DNA of 64,000 nt from Saccopteryx bilineata (taxonomy: Eukaryota > Chordata > Mammalia > Chiroptera > Emballonuridae): positions 117,823,033-117,887,032 of the forward strand of contig NC_089495.1 of the NCBI RefSeq assembly GCF_036850765.1. The letters run 5' to 3'. The notes below the pieces were generated by a model, which was given only the letters and a program-made list of their open reading frames with translations, searched no databases and had not been told where the DNA came from. Below are positions 23,227-34,179 of the stretch, piece after piece; positions within the stretch are counted from its first letter, which is position 1, and every line of letters begins with the position of its first letter. The translations under genes were made by a program, and so were the position numbers.

Positions 23227-24222
23227 TTACTTGTGGCTCTGTTTTTTTTTGTTCTTTGTATCTGATTGGAGAACCCCCTTTAGTAATTCCTGGAGTGGGG
23301 GTTTTCTCATGATAAATTCCCTCATCTTTTCTGTATCTGTGAATGTTTTTATTTCTCCTTCGTATTTGAAGGATAGCTTTGATGGGTATAGTATTCATGG
23401 CTGAAAGTTCCTCTCTTTCAGGACTTTAAATATTGGGGTCCACTCTCTTCTAGCTTGTAGAGTTTCTGCTGAGAAATCTGATGATAATCTAATGGGCCTT
23501 CCTTTATATGTTGTATTCTTCTTTTCCCTGGCTGCCTTGAGAATTTTTTCTTTGCTGTTGGTTTGTGTCAATTTCATTATGATATGCCTTGGAGTAGGTT
23601 TGTTGGGGTTAAGAAAACTTGGAGTTCTGTTTGCTTCTTGAACTTGAGGCTTTAGTTCTTTCCACAGGCTTGGGAAGTTCTCATCTATTATTTGTTTGAG
23701 TATGTTCTCCATTCCATTTTCTCTCTCTTCTCCCTCTGATATACCTATTATTCTTATGTTATTCTTTTTGATGGAGTCAGATAATTCTTGTAGGGCTATC
23801 TCATTTTTTTTAATTTTTGAGTCTCTTTCTTCTTCTCTCTGTTGTGCCTCAAGTTGCTTGTCTTCTATTTCACTAATCCTCTCTTCTATCTGACCTGTTC
23901 TATTAGCTAAGCTTGTTACTTCGTTTTTCAGCTCGTGAATTGAGTTTTTCATCTCTGTTTGATTTGTTTTTATAGTTTCAATTTCCTTGGACATATATTC
24001 TTTGTGTTCATTGAGTTGTTTTCTGAGCTCCCTATATTGCCTTTCTGTGTTTTCTTGTATATCTCGGAGGATTTTTAGGATTTCTATCTTGAATTCTCTG
24101 TCATTTAGCTCCAAGGTTTCCAATATATTAAATTTTTTCTCCATAGATTTTTCCTCATCTAGCTGTGTTACCTCTCTTTCTTTTGTATCCATGATATTCG
24201 ATTTTCTCTTCCTTAATGGCAT
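23227..24222 (-). pseudogene. L1 ORF1 with one premature stop
   Basis: RNA-binding chaperone of the L1 particle. The frame is open for 275 codons, then TGA at 23397-23395, then open again for 55 codons to a TAA at 23229-23227, giving 331 codons in all, close to other mammalian ORF1 proteins. The stop replaces the Arg of the usual QPRILYP block, and CGA to TGA is the expected CpG decay. Visible parts: basic N-terminus, a long coiled coil (about residues 45-155), RRM (NNIRIIGISEGEE), and C-terminal domain (PRHIIMKL, AAREK). The second ATG (codon 11) has a better context than the first. Confidence 0.9.
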
Positions 24223-26660
24223 CTGAGGGTGGTTTTGTTGATAGTATTAATGAGATTTAATAAAGAATAAAAAGTTAAAAAAAATATAAAAAAAATAAAA
24301 AATCGAAAAGAGTTGTTTTTTTTAAAAAAAATTAATAATGAAATAAAGAAAAATAAAATAAAATAAAAATTTTTAAAAAAAGGAAATTATTCCCCCCCTC
24401 CTTTTTTCCTCTCCTCTCCTCTCCCCTCTTTCTTGAGAAAATCTTGTGGTGGACTGTGAGTTATAACAAACAATGCCTGTGATGGAGGGCCTGAATTGGG
24501 GAAAAGTAATAAAGGGGCAAAAAAGAAAAAAAGAAAGAAAAAAAAAAAAAAAGGAAAAAAGAAAAAAAAAAAAAAAAGAGTGTATGGACCCACAAAAGGC
24601 AAATAAGGAAAAAATTTGGGTCAAGAATAAAATGATTTGCTTTTAGGTGTTGGTTGTCTAAGAGTTATGATGAGAGGAATAAGATGAAAACGGAAAAATG
24701 GGGGGACAAATTAAAAACTTACTATTGTATTTAGTGGAACAAGAACTAGATAATATGGAGAGCCAGGGATGGGAGCACTGCTAGTGAGTTAAAAAGGTAA
24801 AGTAAAAACCCCCCAAAATGCCACAAACATAGGTTTGAGTCCCAGATAAGATAATTTGTTTGTTATTGAGGTTTGAATGAGAGGAGATGTAAAGGAGAAA
24901 GGAAGAAACTAATATAGAGGGAGAAAAGAAAGAGAGAGAGAGAAAAAAAAGAGGGAACCACTAAAAGAAGAAAAAAGAAAGGAGAGAGAGAGAGAGTTAA
25001 GGGTTTTGGAGTGCAACCCTCATAGAGAGAAAGGAAGAGAAGAGAAAAGATAATGGGAGATGTAACACTTATGGGTAGTGTAGTTCAAGGAGAGGAGAGA
25101 GTAAGACCAGTAGAGAGTTAATCGGCCAAATTGGAGGAAGAAAAAAAAGTCTCAAGAATGAAGATAAGAGAAACAAACGAACAAATATAATAAAATGGGA
25201 TAGGTTATAAAGTCTGCAGATTATTCTTGATTTTGAGAGGTTATCTTCTTGCTTTTTCTTTTCTCTCCCTCTTCCTGGTCGGTGACTCTGTACCCCGGGT
25301 TCTGCCCCTTTGGCACGCTCAGGTAGAGGCTTGCAGTTGATAAGTCTCTATGGCAATGTCATGTATTGTGCTTTAGTCTCGTGGGAGTCGAGGCTCATTA
25401 GCATTTATAGGCTCCGACAGTGAGAGAGTCCGTGTTCCTGGAGCCTTTCTCCTAGTCTTTCCTTCCTCAATTAGTAGCCTGATAATCCAGCGATGGGGTT
25501 GCTGCTGCCTCTGCCTGGATAGTAAGAGGCTCAAAGAGCTGGTAACTCCCCACTCTATTTCCACTCAGCACAGGGCTCTGGGTAAGGCTCAGTCAGTCAG
25601 AGCTGCTAGCATAATCAGGCGGGCTTTCCGCCCACTCAAAGACCACTGGCTCTGCCACTCTGTCCGGTAACACAAGCGGGCACCCACTTCTGGGTCGCGC
25701 TTGGAGGAAACTCTCACTCACTGTCTGCGACCAGGATATCCGGCCAGCAGTCTCACGCTCTGAGTGAAACCCCCAACCGCAGGGAAAAGTTGCAGCGTTA
25801 GAATTGAGTCTCGCTCCGTCCCCGTGCGCGGCTTTTGCAAGGCGCTGGGGCGGCTCGAGATTCCGCTTTGGCCCACACAAAGGCCCCTGACTCTGCCCCT
25901 CTCTGCGATAACACGGGCGCGCACTGCGGAGGCACTCGGAGGAATCGCTCACTCCTTATCTGCGCGCGCACACCAGGATATGAGGCCGGCCGCGGTTCCC
26001 TCTGAGTGAAACCCTCACCAGCACGGAAAATCTCCACCGTTGGAAGTAGTTCTCACTCCCTCCCATGTGTGGCTTTCCCAGGGCGCTGGGGCTGCCCAGA
26101 GACTCTGTCCTTGGCCTACAGAAAGGCCTCTGACCCTGCCTCTCCGTGGGGCAACACGGGCACCCACTCTCGGGGCCTAGGAAGAAATTCTCGCCCACTA
26201 ACTGCGCACCGACCAGGAGACCGGGTAAAATGGCCGCTCCGCTTGTCTTTCTTTGTTTGGGTTTGGCGCGAGTATTAGCTTGTATTGCCCGGTTTGCCAC
26301 AGGATCAGATTTTCCTCGGCTTGGATCTGTGTGCCACAGCCTGGTTCGGCCATTTGTGCCACGGCGGCCTGGATCTATTCACCCCCTTTGCCCGCCTCAG
26401 TTTCTATATTCACAGTTACCAGAGAAAGCCGCCCTGTTTAGGTTAGTGAGGAAGGCGGAGCATTTCTTACTCCCTTTTTCCTTCGGGGTTTGGTTATATA
26501 TTTAGCCAATTTTTCACTCAATCATACCTTTGGGTGTATTGCGAAGCATCTGGAAGCTCCAAGTATAGGTTTTTCTGTTTCTGGTTGAAGATCTTGTTGA
26601 GTTTTGGGGGAGATTTATCGGTATCACTTCCTACCCCGCCATTACTCTGACGTCATCTCC
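24223..26660 (-). promoter_or_regulatory. L1 5' UTR with tandem monomers
   Basis: A 2.4-kb leader. 24240-25200 is A- and GA-rich on the plus strand with long homopurine runs. 25250-26290 is CpG-rich. The 5' end (right side) has TGACGTCA (26648-26655), a CRE/ATF site, and an ATGGCGG-type YY1-like core just inside. The monomers are listed separately. Open frames here are composition artefacts. Confidence 0.85.
25600..26240 (-). repeat. Tandem ~242-bp promoter monomers in the L1 5' UTR
   Basis: The same landmarks recur three times at a constant step. The aacac(a/g)(a/g)gcg block is at 25669, 25910 and 26153 (steps 241 and 243). The ctctgagtgaaac block is at 25758 and 26000 (step 242). The (g)accagga(t/g)a block is at the end of each unit. 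About 2.6 units are present, diverged but alignable. This is the arrangement of mouse L1 promoters, though I see no sequence similarity to those. Confidence 0.8.
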
Positions 26661-26673
26661 GAATATTTTTCTT

Positions 26674-28745
26674 TATGCCTGTAGACCATCTGTATGTCCT
26701 CTTTGGAGAAGTGTCTATTCAGTTCCTTTGCCCATTTTTTAATTGGATTGTTTACCTTCCTGGTGTTGAGTTTTAAAAATTCTTATTAATTTTGGCTATT
26801 AACCTTTATCAGATGTATTGGCAAATATGTTCTCCCATTGTGTGGATTGTCTTTTTATTTTATTAAAGGTGTCCTTTGCTGTGCAAAAGCTTTTTAGTTT
26901 GATATAGTCCCATTTGTTTATACTGTCATTTATTTCACTTGCCCATGGAGATAAATCAACAAATATATTGCTGCAAGAGACATCGGGGAGTTTATTGCCT
27001 ATGTTTTCTTTCAAGATGTTTACGGTTTTGCAGCTTACATTTAAGTCTTTTATCCATTTTGAGTTTATTTTTGTGAATGGTGTAAGTTGATGGTCTAGTT
27101 TCATTTTTTTTGCATGTACCTGTGCAATTTTCCCAACACTATTTATTAAAGAGACTGTCTTTACTGCATTGTATGCTCTTACCTTCTTTTTCAAATATCA
27201 ATTGTCCATAAAGGTGTGGGTTTATTTCTGGGTTCTCTGTTCTGCTCCATTGATCTGTATGCCTGTTCTAATGCCAGTACCAAGCTGTTTTAAGCACAAT
27301 GGCCTTATAGTATAACTTGATATCAGAAAGTGTGATATCTCACACATTATTCTTCACTTTCAAGATTGCAGAGGCTATTCGTGTTCTTTTTTGGTTCCAT
27401 ATAAATTTTTGGAATATATGTTCTAAATCTTTGAGGTATGCCATTGGTATTTTAATAGAAATTACATTGAATTTATAGATTGCTTGGGGCAATATAGACA
27501 TTTTAGTGATGTTTATTGTTCCTATCCATGAACACAGTATATGCTTCCACTGGTTTGTATCTTTCTTGATTTCTTTTTTCAATGTCTTATAATTTTCCAA
27601 GTACAAGACCTTTACCTTCTTGGTTAAATTTACTCCCAGGTACTTTATTTTCTTTGTTGTTAATAGTAAAGATGATTGTTCCCTTAATATCTCTTTTATA
27701 CAATTTATTGTTGGTGTACAAAAATGCCACTGATTTCTGAATATTAATTTTATATCATACCACCTTGCTGAATTCATTCATCAGGTCTAGTAGTTTTTTT
27801 ACTGGAATTTAGGTTTTCTGTGTACAGTATCATGTCATCAGCAAACAATGATTGTTCTCCAATTTGGATGCTTTTTATTTCTTCTTCTTGTCTAATTGCT
27901 GTGGCTAGGACTTCCAAAACTCTGTTGAATAAGAGTGATAAAAGGGGGCACCCCTGCCTTCTTCCTGATCTTAAGGGGATTGCTTTTCATTTTTGCCCAC
28001 TGAGTATAATGTTGGCTGTGGGTTTGTCATAGATGGCCTTTATTATGTTGAAGTATGTTTCCTGTATTCCCATTTTACTGAGAGTTTTTATCATAAATGG
28101 ATGCTGGATTTTATCACATGCTTTTTCTGCATCTATTGATATGATCATGTGATTTTTATCCTTCCTTTTGTTTATTTATGAATCACATTGATTTATTTGC
28201 AAATATTGTGCCATCCTTGCCTCCCAGGAATAAATATCACTTGATCATGATGTATGATCTTTTTGATGTAATGCTAGATCTGGTTTACTAATATTTTATT
28301 GACAATTTTAGCATCTAAGTTCATCAGGTATATTGGCCTATAGTTTTCTTTCTTTGTAGTATTTTAACCTGGTTTGGAAATAAGATAATGCTTGCCTCAT
28401 AAAAGGAGCTTGAAAGTCTTCTCTCTTGAATTTTTTGAAATAGGTTGAGAAGAGTAGGTGTTAGTTCTTTGAATGTTTGGTAAAATTCACCTGTGAAGCC
28501 ATCCGGTCCAGGACTTTTGTTTCCTGGAAGTTTTTATCACTGTTTCAATTTCATTTGTTGTACTTGGTCTGTTTAGGTTTTCTGATTTCTTCCAGATTGA
28601 GTTTTGGAAGATTGTATGTTTCTAGGAATTTATTCATTTTGCCTAGGTTGTCCAATTTTTTAGCATATAGATCTTTATTGTATTTTCTTACAATCCTTTG
28701 TATTTTGGCATTGTTGGTTGTTACTTCTCCACTTTCATTTCTAAT
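26674..28745 (-). pseudogene. L1 ORF2 pseudogene (old L1, middle part)
   Basis: Part of the old L1 of 17931-39651. Minus-strand pieces include the C-terminal third ([19 protein letters not shown] at about 27110-27050) and the thumb/RT region at 27777-27340. There are many frameshifts. It resumes beyond the SINE at 28746-29138. Confidence 0.85.
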
Positions 28746-29138
28746 TTTTTTTTGTGTGTGTATTTTTCTGAAGCTGGAAACGGGGAGAGACAGTCAGACA
28801 GACTCCCGCATGCGCCCGACCGGGATCCACCCAGCACACCCACCAGGGGCAACGCTCTGCCCACCAGGAGGCGATGCTCTGCCCTTCCAGGGTGTCGCTC
28901 TGCCGCGACCAGAGCCACTCTAGCGCCTGGGGCAGAGGCCAAGGAGCCATCCCCAGCGCCCGGGCCATCTTTGCTCCAATGGAGCCTTGGCTGCGGGAGG
29001 AGAAGAGAGAGACAGAGAGGAAGGAGGGGGGGTGGAGAAGCAAATGGGTGCTTCTCCTATGTGCCCTGGCCGGGAATCGAACCCAGGTCCCCCGCATGCC
29101 AGGCCGACGCTCTACCGCTGAGCCAACCAGCCAGGGCC
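28746..29138 (-). repeat. Long VES-type SINE, full length
   Basis: Flanked by tcatttctaat (28735-28745 and 29139-29149), inserted in old L1 ORF2. Both CTCF cores are mutated (CACCAGGGGCAACG near 28850-28863, CCACCAGGAGGCG near 28860-28873). Confidence 0.93.
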
Positions 29139-29697
29139 TCATTTCTAATATTATTTATTTGAGTCTTCTCTTTTTTTCTTGATGAGTCTAGTTAAAGGTT
29201 TATCAATCTTGTTTACCTGTTTAAAGAACTAGCTCTTGGTTTCATTGATCTTTTCTATTGTTTTTTAGCATCTGTCATTTATTTCTGCTCTGATCTTTAT
29301 TATTTCCTTCCTTCTACTTCCTGTGGGCTTTATTTGTTGTTCTTTTTCTAGCTTTTTTTAGGTGCAGGGTTAAGTTGTTTATTTGAGCTTTTTCTTGCTT
29401 CTTAAGGTATGACTGTAATGCTATGAACTTCCCTTTCAGTACTGCTTTTGCTGTGTCCCATAGATTTTGAGTTGTTGTGTGTTTATTTTCATTTGTTTCA
29501 AGGAAATATTTTGTTTGTTGATCTCATTCTTAACCCATTCATTATTTAATAACATGTTATTTAGCCTCCAAGTGTTTGATTTTTTTTTTAGTTTTTTCGT
29601 TGTGGTTGATTTCTCGTTTCATGACATTGTGATCAGAGAAGATGTTTAATATGATTTCACTCTTCTTAAATTTATTGAGATTCTTTTTTTGTCCTAA

Positions 29698-30179
29698 TGT
29701 AGGAAATCACCAATGAACCCTCTGACTTTGATTGGGGAACTTTAGTTAAAAGCCCTGAGTGAATAAATGTCTCTTGATGCAAACACCAAGAAACTATGAG
29801 AGTGAATGACCTTTGTGCAGACAGAAAGGAATGCATGTGAAAGGGCTTTAGAAAATTAGCCTAGAGGTTCTAGATTGCTCCTTTCTTTGTGGTTGTTAAT
29901 TAGCAAATGAAAAAGAATGTACTGACCCAAATTAATCCTTTCTCCATGTCACCAAAATGGCTGTTAGTCATTCTTTGCGCTTATCACCTGGCCTCTCTCC
30001 CTTATAATTCTGTTACCTCAGTCTGCTTCTGATCAATAAAACTAAGGGAGAAGGAAATTCAGGAGGTCTTCTTTGTCTCCCTTGGCAGGCCACCCCCTCT
30101 TCCTCTTGACAAAAGTTTGTGCCTTGAGTAGGTTTTTTCTATGTGACACTGGTAGTTTCCAATGGGCTGCAGTGCTACA
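29698..30179 (+). mobile_element. Solo LTR, 482 bp
   Basis: Starts TGTAG and ends CTACA (perfect 5-bp inverted repeat), with a 6-bp target duplication tcctaa at 29692-29697 and 30180-30185. The AATAAA signal in GATCAATAAAACT (near 30030-30042) sets the orientation as plus. The duplication length points to class II (betaretrovirus-like) integration. Internal sequence has been lost by LTR recombination. It interrupts old L1 ORF2. Confidence 0.85.
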
Positions 30180-30355
30180 TCCTAACGTGTGGTCTATCCT
30201 AGAGAATGCACCATGAGCACTTGAAAAGTGTATATTCTACTGCTTTGGGTTGAAAGGTACTGAAGATAACAAATCTAATTGATCTAGTGTGTCATTTATG
30301 GCCACTGTTTCTTTATTAATTTTGTCTGGAGGATCTATCCATTGATGTTAGTGAG

Positions 30356-30726
30356 TGTAATGCCAGTGGCCAAGACCAGGCAGGTTCACATTGGATTCGA
30401 GCAGACAATAGAGAAATTGCAGAGGCAGAACGTGTCAGGCCATACCCGTGTTGGAGGCTCACAAAGACAAGTGAGCAAATAAACAACAAAGGAGAAAGAA
30501 CTAATAAACAAAGGAACATCTCCTATTCACAGTAAGGGCAAGGGAGCAAGAAAAACCACACCTCACAGCAGTGGGAGAGCCATCTGGGAGAATCACCACC
30601 CAGGGGAAGCACCCATAGCCTTATGTAGACTATGCACAGGTGCCTCTGCCACGTGCTCACGCACTAATCAAGCAAAGTGCTTGCAGCTGGTAAACCTGCA
30701 AGCAAACCTAACAGAGCTACCTCACA
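30356..30726 (-). repeat. 3' LTR of the endogenous retrovirus
   Basis: 371 bp. On the plus strand it begins TGTAATG and ends CCTCACA. It aligns along its length with the LTR at 35789-36155. Confidence 0.88.
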
Positions 30727-30759
30727 TTCCACCACTTTAGGGTCGTTTGCCTCACAATC

Positions 30760-31990
30760 TATGTGACAGGTTTCTTCCACTATGGTCTCTGTGTGAGGAG
30801 TGAGGTACTAAAACCAAAACAGTACAGACTACAGAATTACAAACACATTTATGGCAAAATGATAGAGTGGTCAGTGGCATCAAAAGAGGCAAAGCCTTCA
30901 TTTCTGGCAGAATACAGGCCAGAGTTCTGTCTGCAGACAGCACAGTAGCAGGTACCAGAGGCCACCCTGGGTGGGCATACCAAACCTTACTGGCCTGCAC
31001 ACCAGGATCTGCTGGTTCAATGTGCAGCAAAATGGGAGAACTCATTATAGGCCATAAAGAAATTACAAAGGTGCCCTTCATAATGCTGTCCCCCTGAGCA
31101 CTCAAGGGATGATAGACTTCTACCTTAGGTGGTCAGGTGCTAGTTGCCCAGGGAGTTAACTGGAGGCCCACCTCTACCCCCCTACCCCACGGTGCCAACA
31201 AGGCCATGCATCATAGGTGGGGGCTGTACAGTCCAGAGCCATGTCCATTGAAGATGTTGGCCTTTAAGGAAGGCTGTTGGGGCAGGCAAGAGTGCATTGC
31301 CCTGCCATCCATGGCTGGGCTTGAACAAAGCGGCTTTGGTGTGTATCTGCAACTGGATGGGAGCAGCTGCCCAGTGCAGGAGGGCTTCCACCAAAGCTGC
31401 CCCGTCGAGGTCCCTTATTCAAAATCCGGAGTACTGCCCACAAGCGGCATGTCCATCCAGTATGGGAGCCGGTGCCCCTCTTCTGTCGCAGTCCCTGCTA
31501 TAAGAGTCCATTATACTGCTCAGTGATACCAGCAGCCTGGGGGTGGTAGGGAACATGGTACTTCCAGTCCACCCCCAGCTCTGGAGCCCATTGCCTGAGC
31601 ATACAACCCATGAAATGGCTACCATTGTCACTTTCAAGGACCAACGGCTGCCCATACACAGCACTCAGGTGGTCCAGAGCCTGTATGACTGGCCTTTAGT
31701 CTGGGTTATGGGCGGGGTAAGCAGCAAGCAGATTGGTGGCAGTATCTACACAGGTGACTGCATACTGGTATCTGTCCAACTTTGGCAAAGGTCTGATGAT
31801 GTCTGTTTGCCACCCTGTCAGTGGAACACGACCTCTCTGGATCTGTCCAGGTAATGCCAGTGGTCTCTGCGGGTGCTCCTTGGAACATACTACACATTGC
31901 TCACAGGCTACAGGTACCTCTGCATAGGACACAGGCAAGTTTCATGCCTTAACAGTAGCCCACATAGTTTATTGTCCTGCGTGGAGCAGG
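30760..31990 (-). pseudogene. Retroviral integrase remnant
   Basis: Minus-strand fragments include the catalytic-core region with the first Asp in a TCVDTAT context (about 31760) and a second Asp in an ESDNGSHF context (about 31630), in the spacing of a DDE integrase. Frameshifts and stops break the frame. The N-terminal zinc-binding part is probably just upstream. Confidence 0.75.
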
Positions 31991-32542
31991 CACTGGTGGC
32001 CACTGAGCCACATCGCCTGCAGGCACAGTCTCCAACCATCGTACTCTCACCAAAGTGTCTGCCTCATCATTCCCAGGATGGGCTAGAGGAGCATGCCCTG
32101 TGACATGGTATACTGTCACCTGCTTCTGGTGTCCTATTTCCCATAAGTCCTGCCACATGGCCTGACCCCATAGTGGATGCTGCATTACCATCCACTGGTT
32201 AATGTGCCAAGTAGCAATCCAAAGTTTCAGTCCATGATAGAAAGCCCAGCTGTCTGTGCAAATCACCAGAGGTGAAAGTTCATTACAGGCAACTAGCCAT
32301 ATGGCTCTTAATTCTGCCCACTGGCTGCTTTGGCCTATGCCTGTGTCCATCGAAATAGTGTCAGTGGCCAGATGGAAGGTTATGGCCATCCACTTGGCCA
32401 GCTGGCCCCTGCTAGAACCATGAGTATACCGGGCATCCTCGGGGATGGGTATTAGCCCCTCCTGGTAGGGACTGACTTCAGGTTCTGCCTCCTGAGCCCT
32501 GGCTGCACCTGACTCTAAGGTCACATCGGTGACTGGACCCAA
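31990..32542 (-). pseudogene. Retroviral RNase H remnant
   Basis: A 197-codon open piece on the minus strand (32542-31949). It carries an ICTDSWAFYHGL block typical of retroviral RNase H (catalytic Asp), followed by the VYHVTGHAP and GNDEADTLVR motifs that contain the last catalytic residues. This is the clearest pol segment of the element. Confidence 0.85.
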
Positions 32543-32899
32543 GACTTCCTACAGTTCTGCTCTCATTGGGCTGGTGCTAAGAGCGCAGTGTCATTGCAAG
32601 TATGCATCCCACTTGGCCAGGATGGAGGTTTGGGCCATACCACTACAAAGTTTGGTTGCCCATTCTCTCACCCATCCTGTAATAGGGTATGTGGTCTTGA
32701 CTGTAACTGGAGTTGTGGTTGTAATACTCTCAGTGGCTATGGCCAACTCTTTCTCCACTAATGAGTAATGGATTTCAGCGCCTTTCCACAGTTGAGACCA
32801 AAACTCAATAGGCTACCATAGGAATTCTGTCCATTGCCACAAGCCCCATCCAAACCCCTCAGGGGTTACATGGACATCAAGCTCACAGGGCCTGGCAGG

Positions 32900-33700
32900 A
32901 TCAAACACATTCAAGGCCTGTGCCACCTTGACAGCTCTCTTAGCTGCAGCAAATGCACCTTGTGCCTGCTCAGTTCAATCCCAGCAAACCCCCTTCCAAA
33001 TAAGGTGATATAAGGGCCACGGTAATGAGCCAAATGGGGTATAAATGCTCCCCAATACCCCAACAGACGTAGGAATTCCTGTAACTGCTTTACCATAGTG
33101 GGCATGGGGTATGCTTGGATCTTATCTATAACTGCATCAGGGATAACCTTTGTCTTACCTGACCAGACAACTCCCAAGAACTTAACAAATAACCTAGGTC
33201 CTTGTAATTTTCCCTCATTGACCACCCAGCCACACGATTTCATATGGGATAGCAGGGCAAGGACTGCTTGCTCCAATTCTGGAAGACAGTCATTAGTTAG
33301 CATAATGTCATTGATTTAATAATACCTACAAACTGCCTCTGGTTTTTCCAGGTCAGCAGCCACCAGCCCATGATACAAGGTGGGGCTATGCAAACAGACC
33401 TGTGGTAACACTGTAAAGGTCCACTGCCACCCTTCCCAAGTGAAGACAAATTGATCTTGACTCTGCAGCTATATCAATAGAGAAAAAGGCATTATTAGTA
33501 AATCTGCCACAAAGTGGTATGTTCTCAACCCATGGCTTAACCTATCCATCAGGTTAGCTATTGAGGGAACAGCAGCATACAAAGGGGGGACAACTTTATT
33601 AAGTTCCCTGTAATCTACTGTCATTCTCCAGGTTCCATCTGGTTTGCGCACAGCCACACTGGGGAATTGTAAGGCTCTGTGGCAGCCAGATGATCCCCAC
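32900..33700 (-). pseudogene. Retroviral reverse transcriptase remnant
   Basis: Visible blocks on the minus strand: RKPDGTWRMTVDYRELNK (33650-33595), the first catalytic Asp region (VADLLIMPF, about 33505), a degenerate YxDD box in which an Asp reads as Asn next to a stop (about 33310-33325), and the FLGVVWSGKT and LLGYWGAFIPH blocks of the connection region. It cannot be functional. Confidence 0.85.
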
Positions 33701-33847
33701 CTTTTCTAGTTCAAGGACTATCCCAGTGATTTCTTTTTAGCCACCTGGAAGGTGGTACTGCCTGGTGCTAGTCACGTGCCAGGAAACTAGTAATTGCAAG
33801 GGGGAATGTGCTGCATGTCCCTGCAACACTTCCTGCACAACCCGAAC

Positions 33848-34153
33848 TCACAGGTAAAACTCCCCAGCTGTAATTTCCAACCACAGTCCTTGTAAGACAT
33901 CTATCCCCAAAATACATTCAGGAATAGGATATACATACACCTTATACAGCTTAGGAGGCAGTCTTCCTATCCCCAATGGAACAGTTATTAGCTTTACTTG
34001 AACAGTTTGGCCCCTAAACCCATCAATGGCCACTGGGGTCCCATAAAGAAGGGAACATTCTGCACCTGTATCCAGCAAGGCCAATACCTGTTGTACATGA
34101 AAAGGGGACCAGTAGATAGCCGGTTCCATGAGTGGCCTCCGGTCCCTGACCAT
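33848..34153 (-). pseudogene. Retroviral aspartic protease remnant
   Basis: A 101-codon frame on the minus strand with the active-site LDTGAECSLLYG (near residues 27-38) and the downstream ILGIDVLQG flap/C-terminal motif. It is open in this copy, but gag and RT on both sides are broken. Confidence 0.85.
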
Positions 34154-34179
34154 CCCTGTTAGATGGGTCCCTCGGCCTT

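Larger units (their letters stand above)
18793..26660 (-). mobile_element. Young full-length L1 with intact ORF2
   Basis: 7,868 bp between perfect 13-bp duplications gaatatttttctt (18780-18792 and 26661-26673). It inserted into the older L1 that resumes at 26674. Order on the minus strand: 5' UTR with a palindromic TGACGTCA at 26655-26648 and tandem monomers, ORF1 (24222-23227, one stop), a 326-bp inter-ORF region with a 79-codon ORF, ORF2 (22900-19073, open), a 3' UTR with a G-rich tract, and a poly-A tail. It is the best-preserved autonomous element in the window. Confidence 0.95.

Noticed and set aside
25593..26505. Frames in a second CpG-rich region
   Set aside because: This is the monomer part of the young L1 5' UTR, not a host CpG island.
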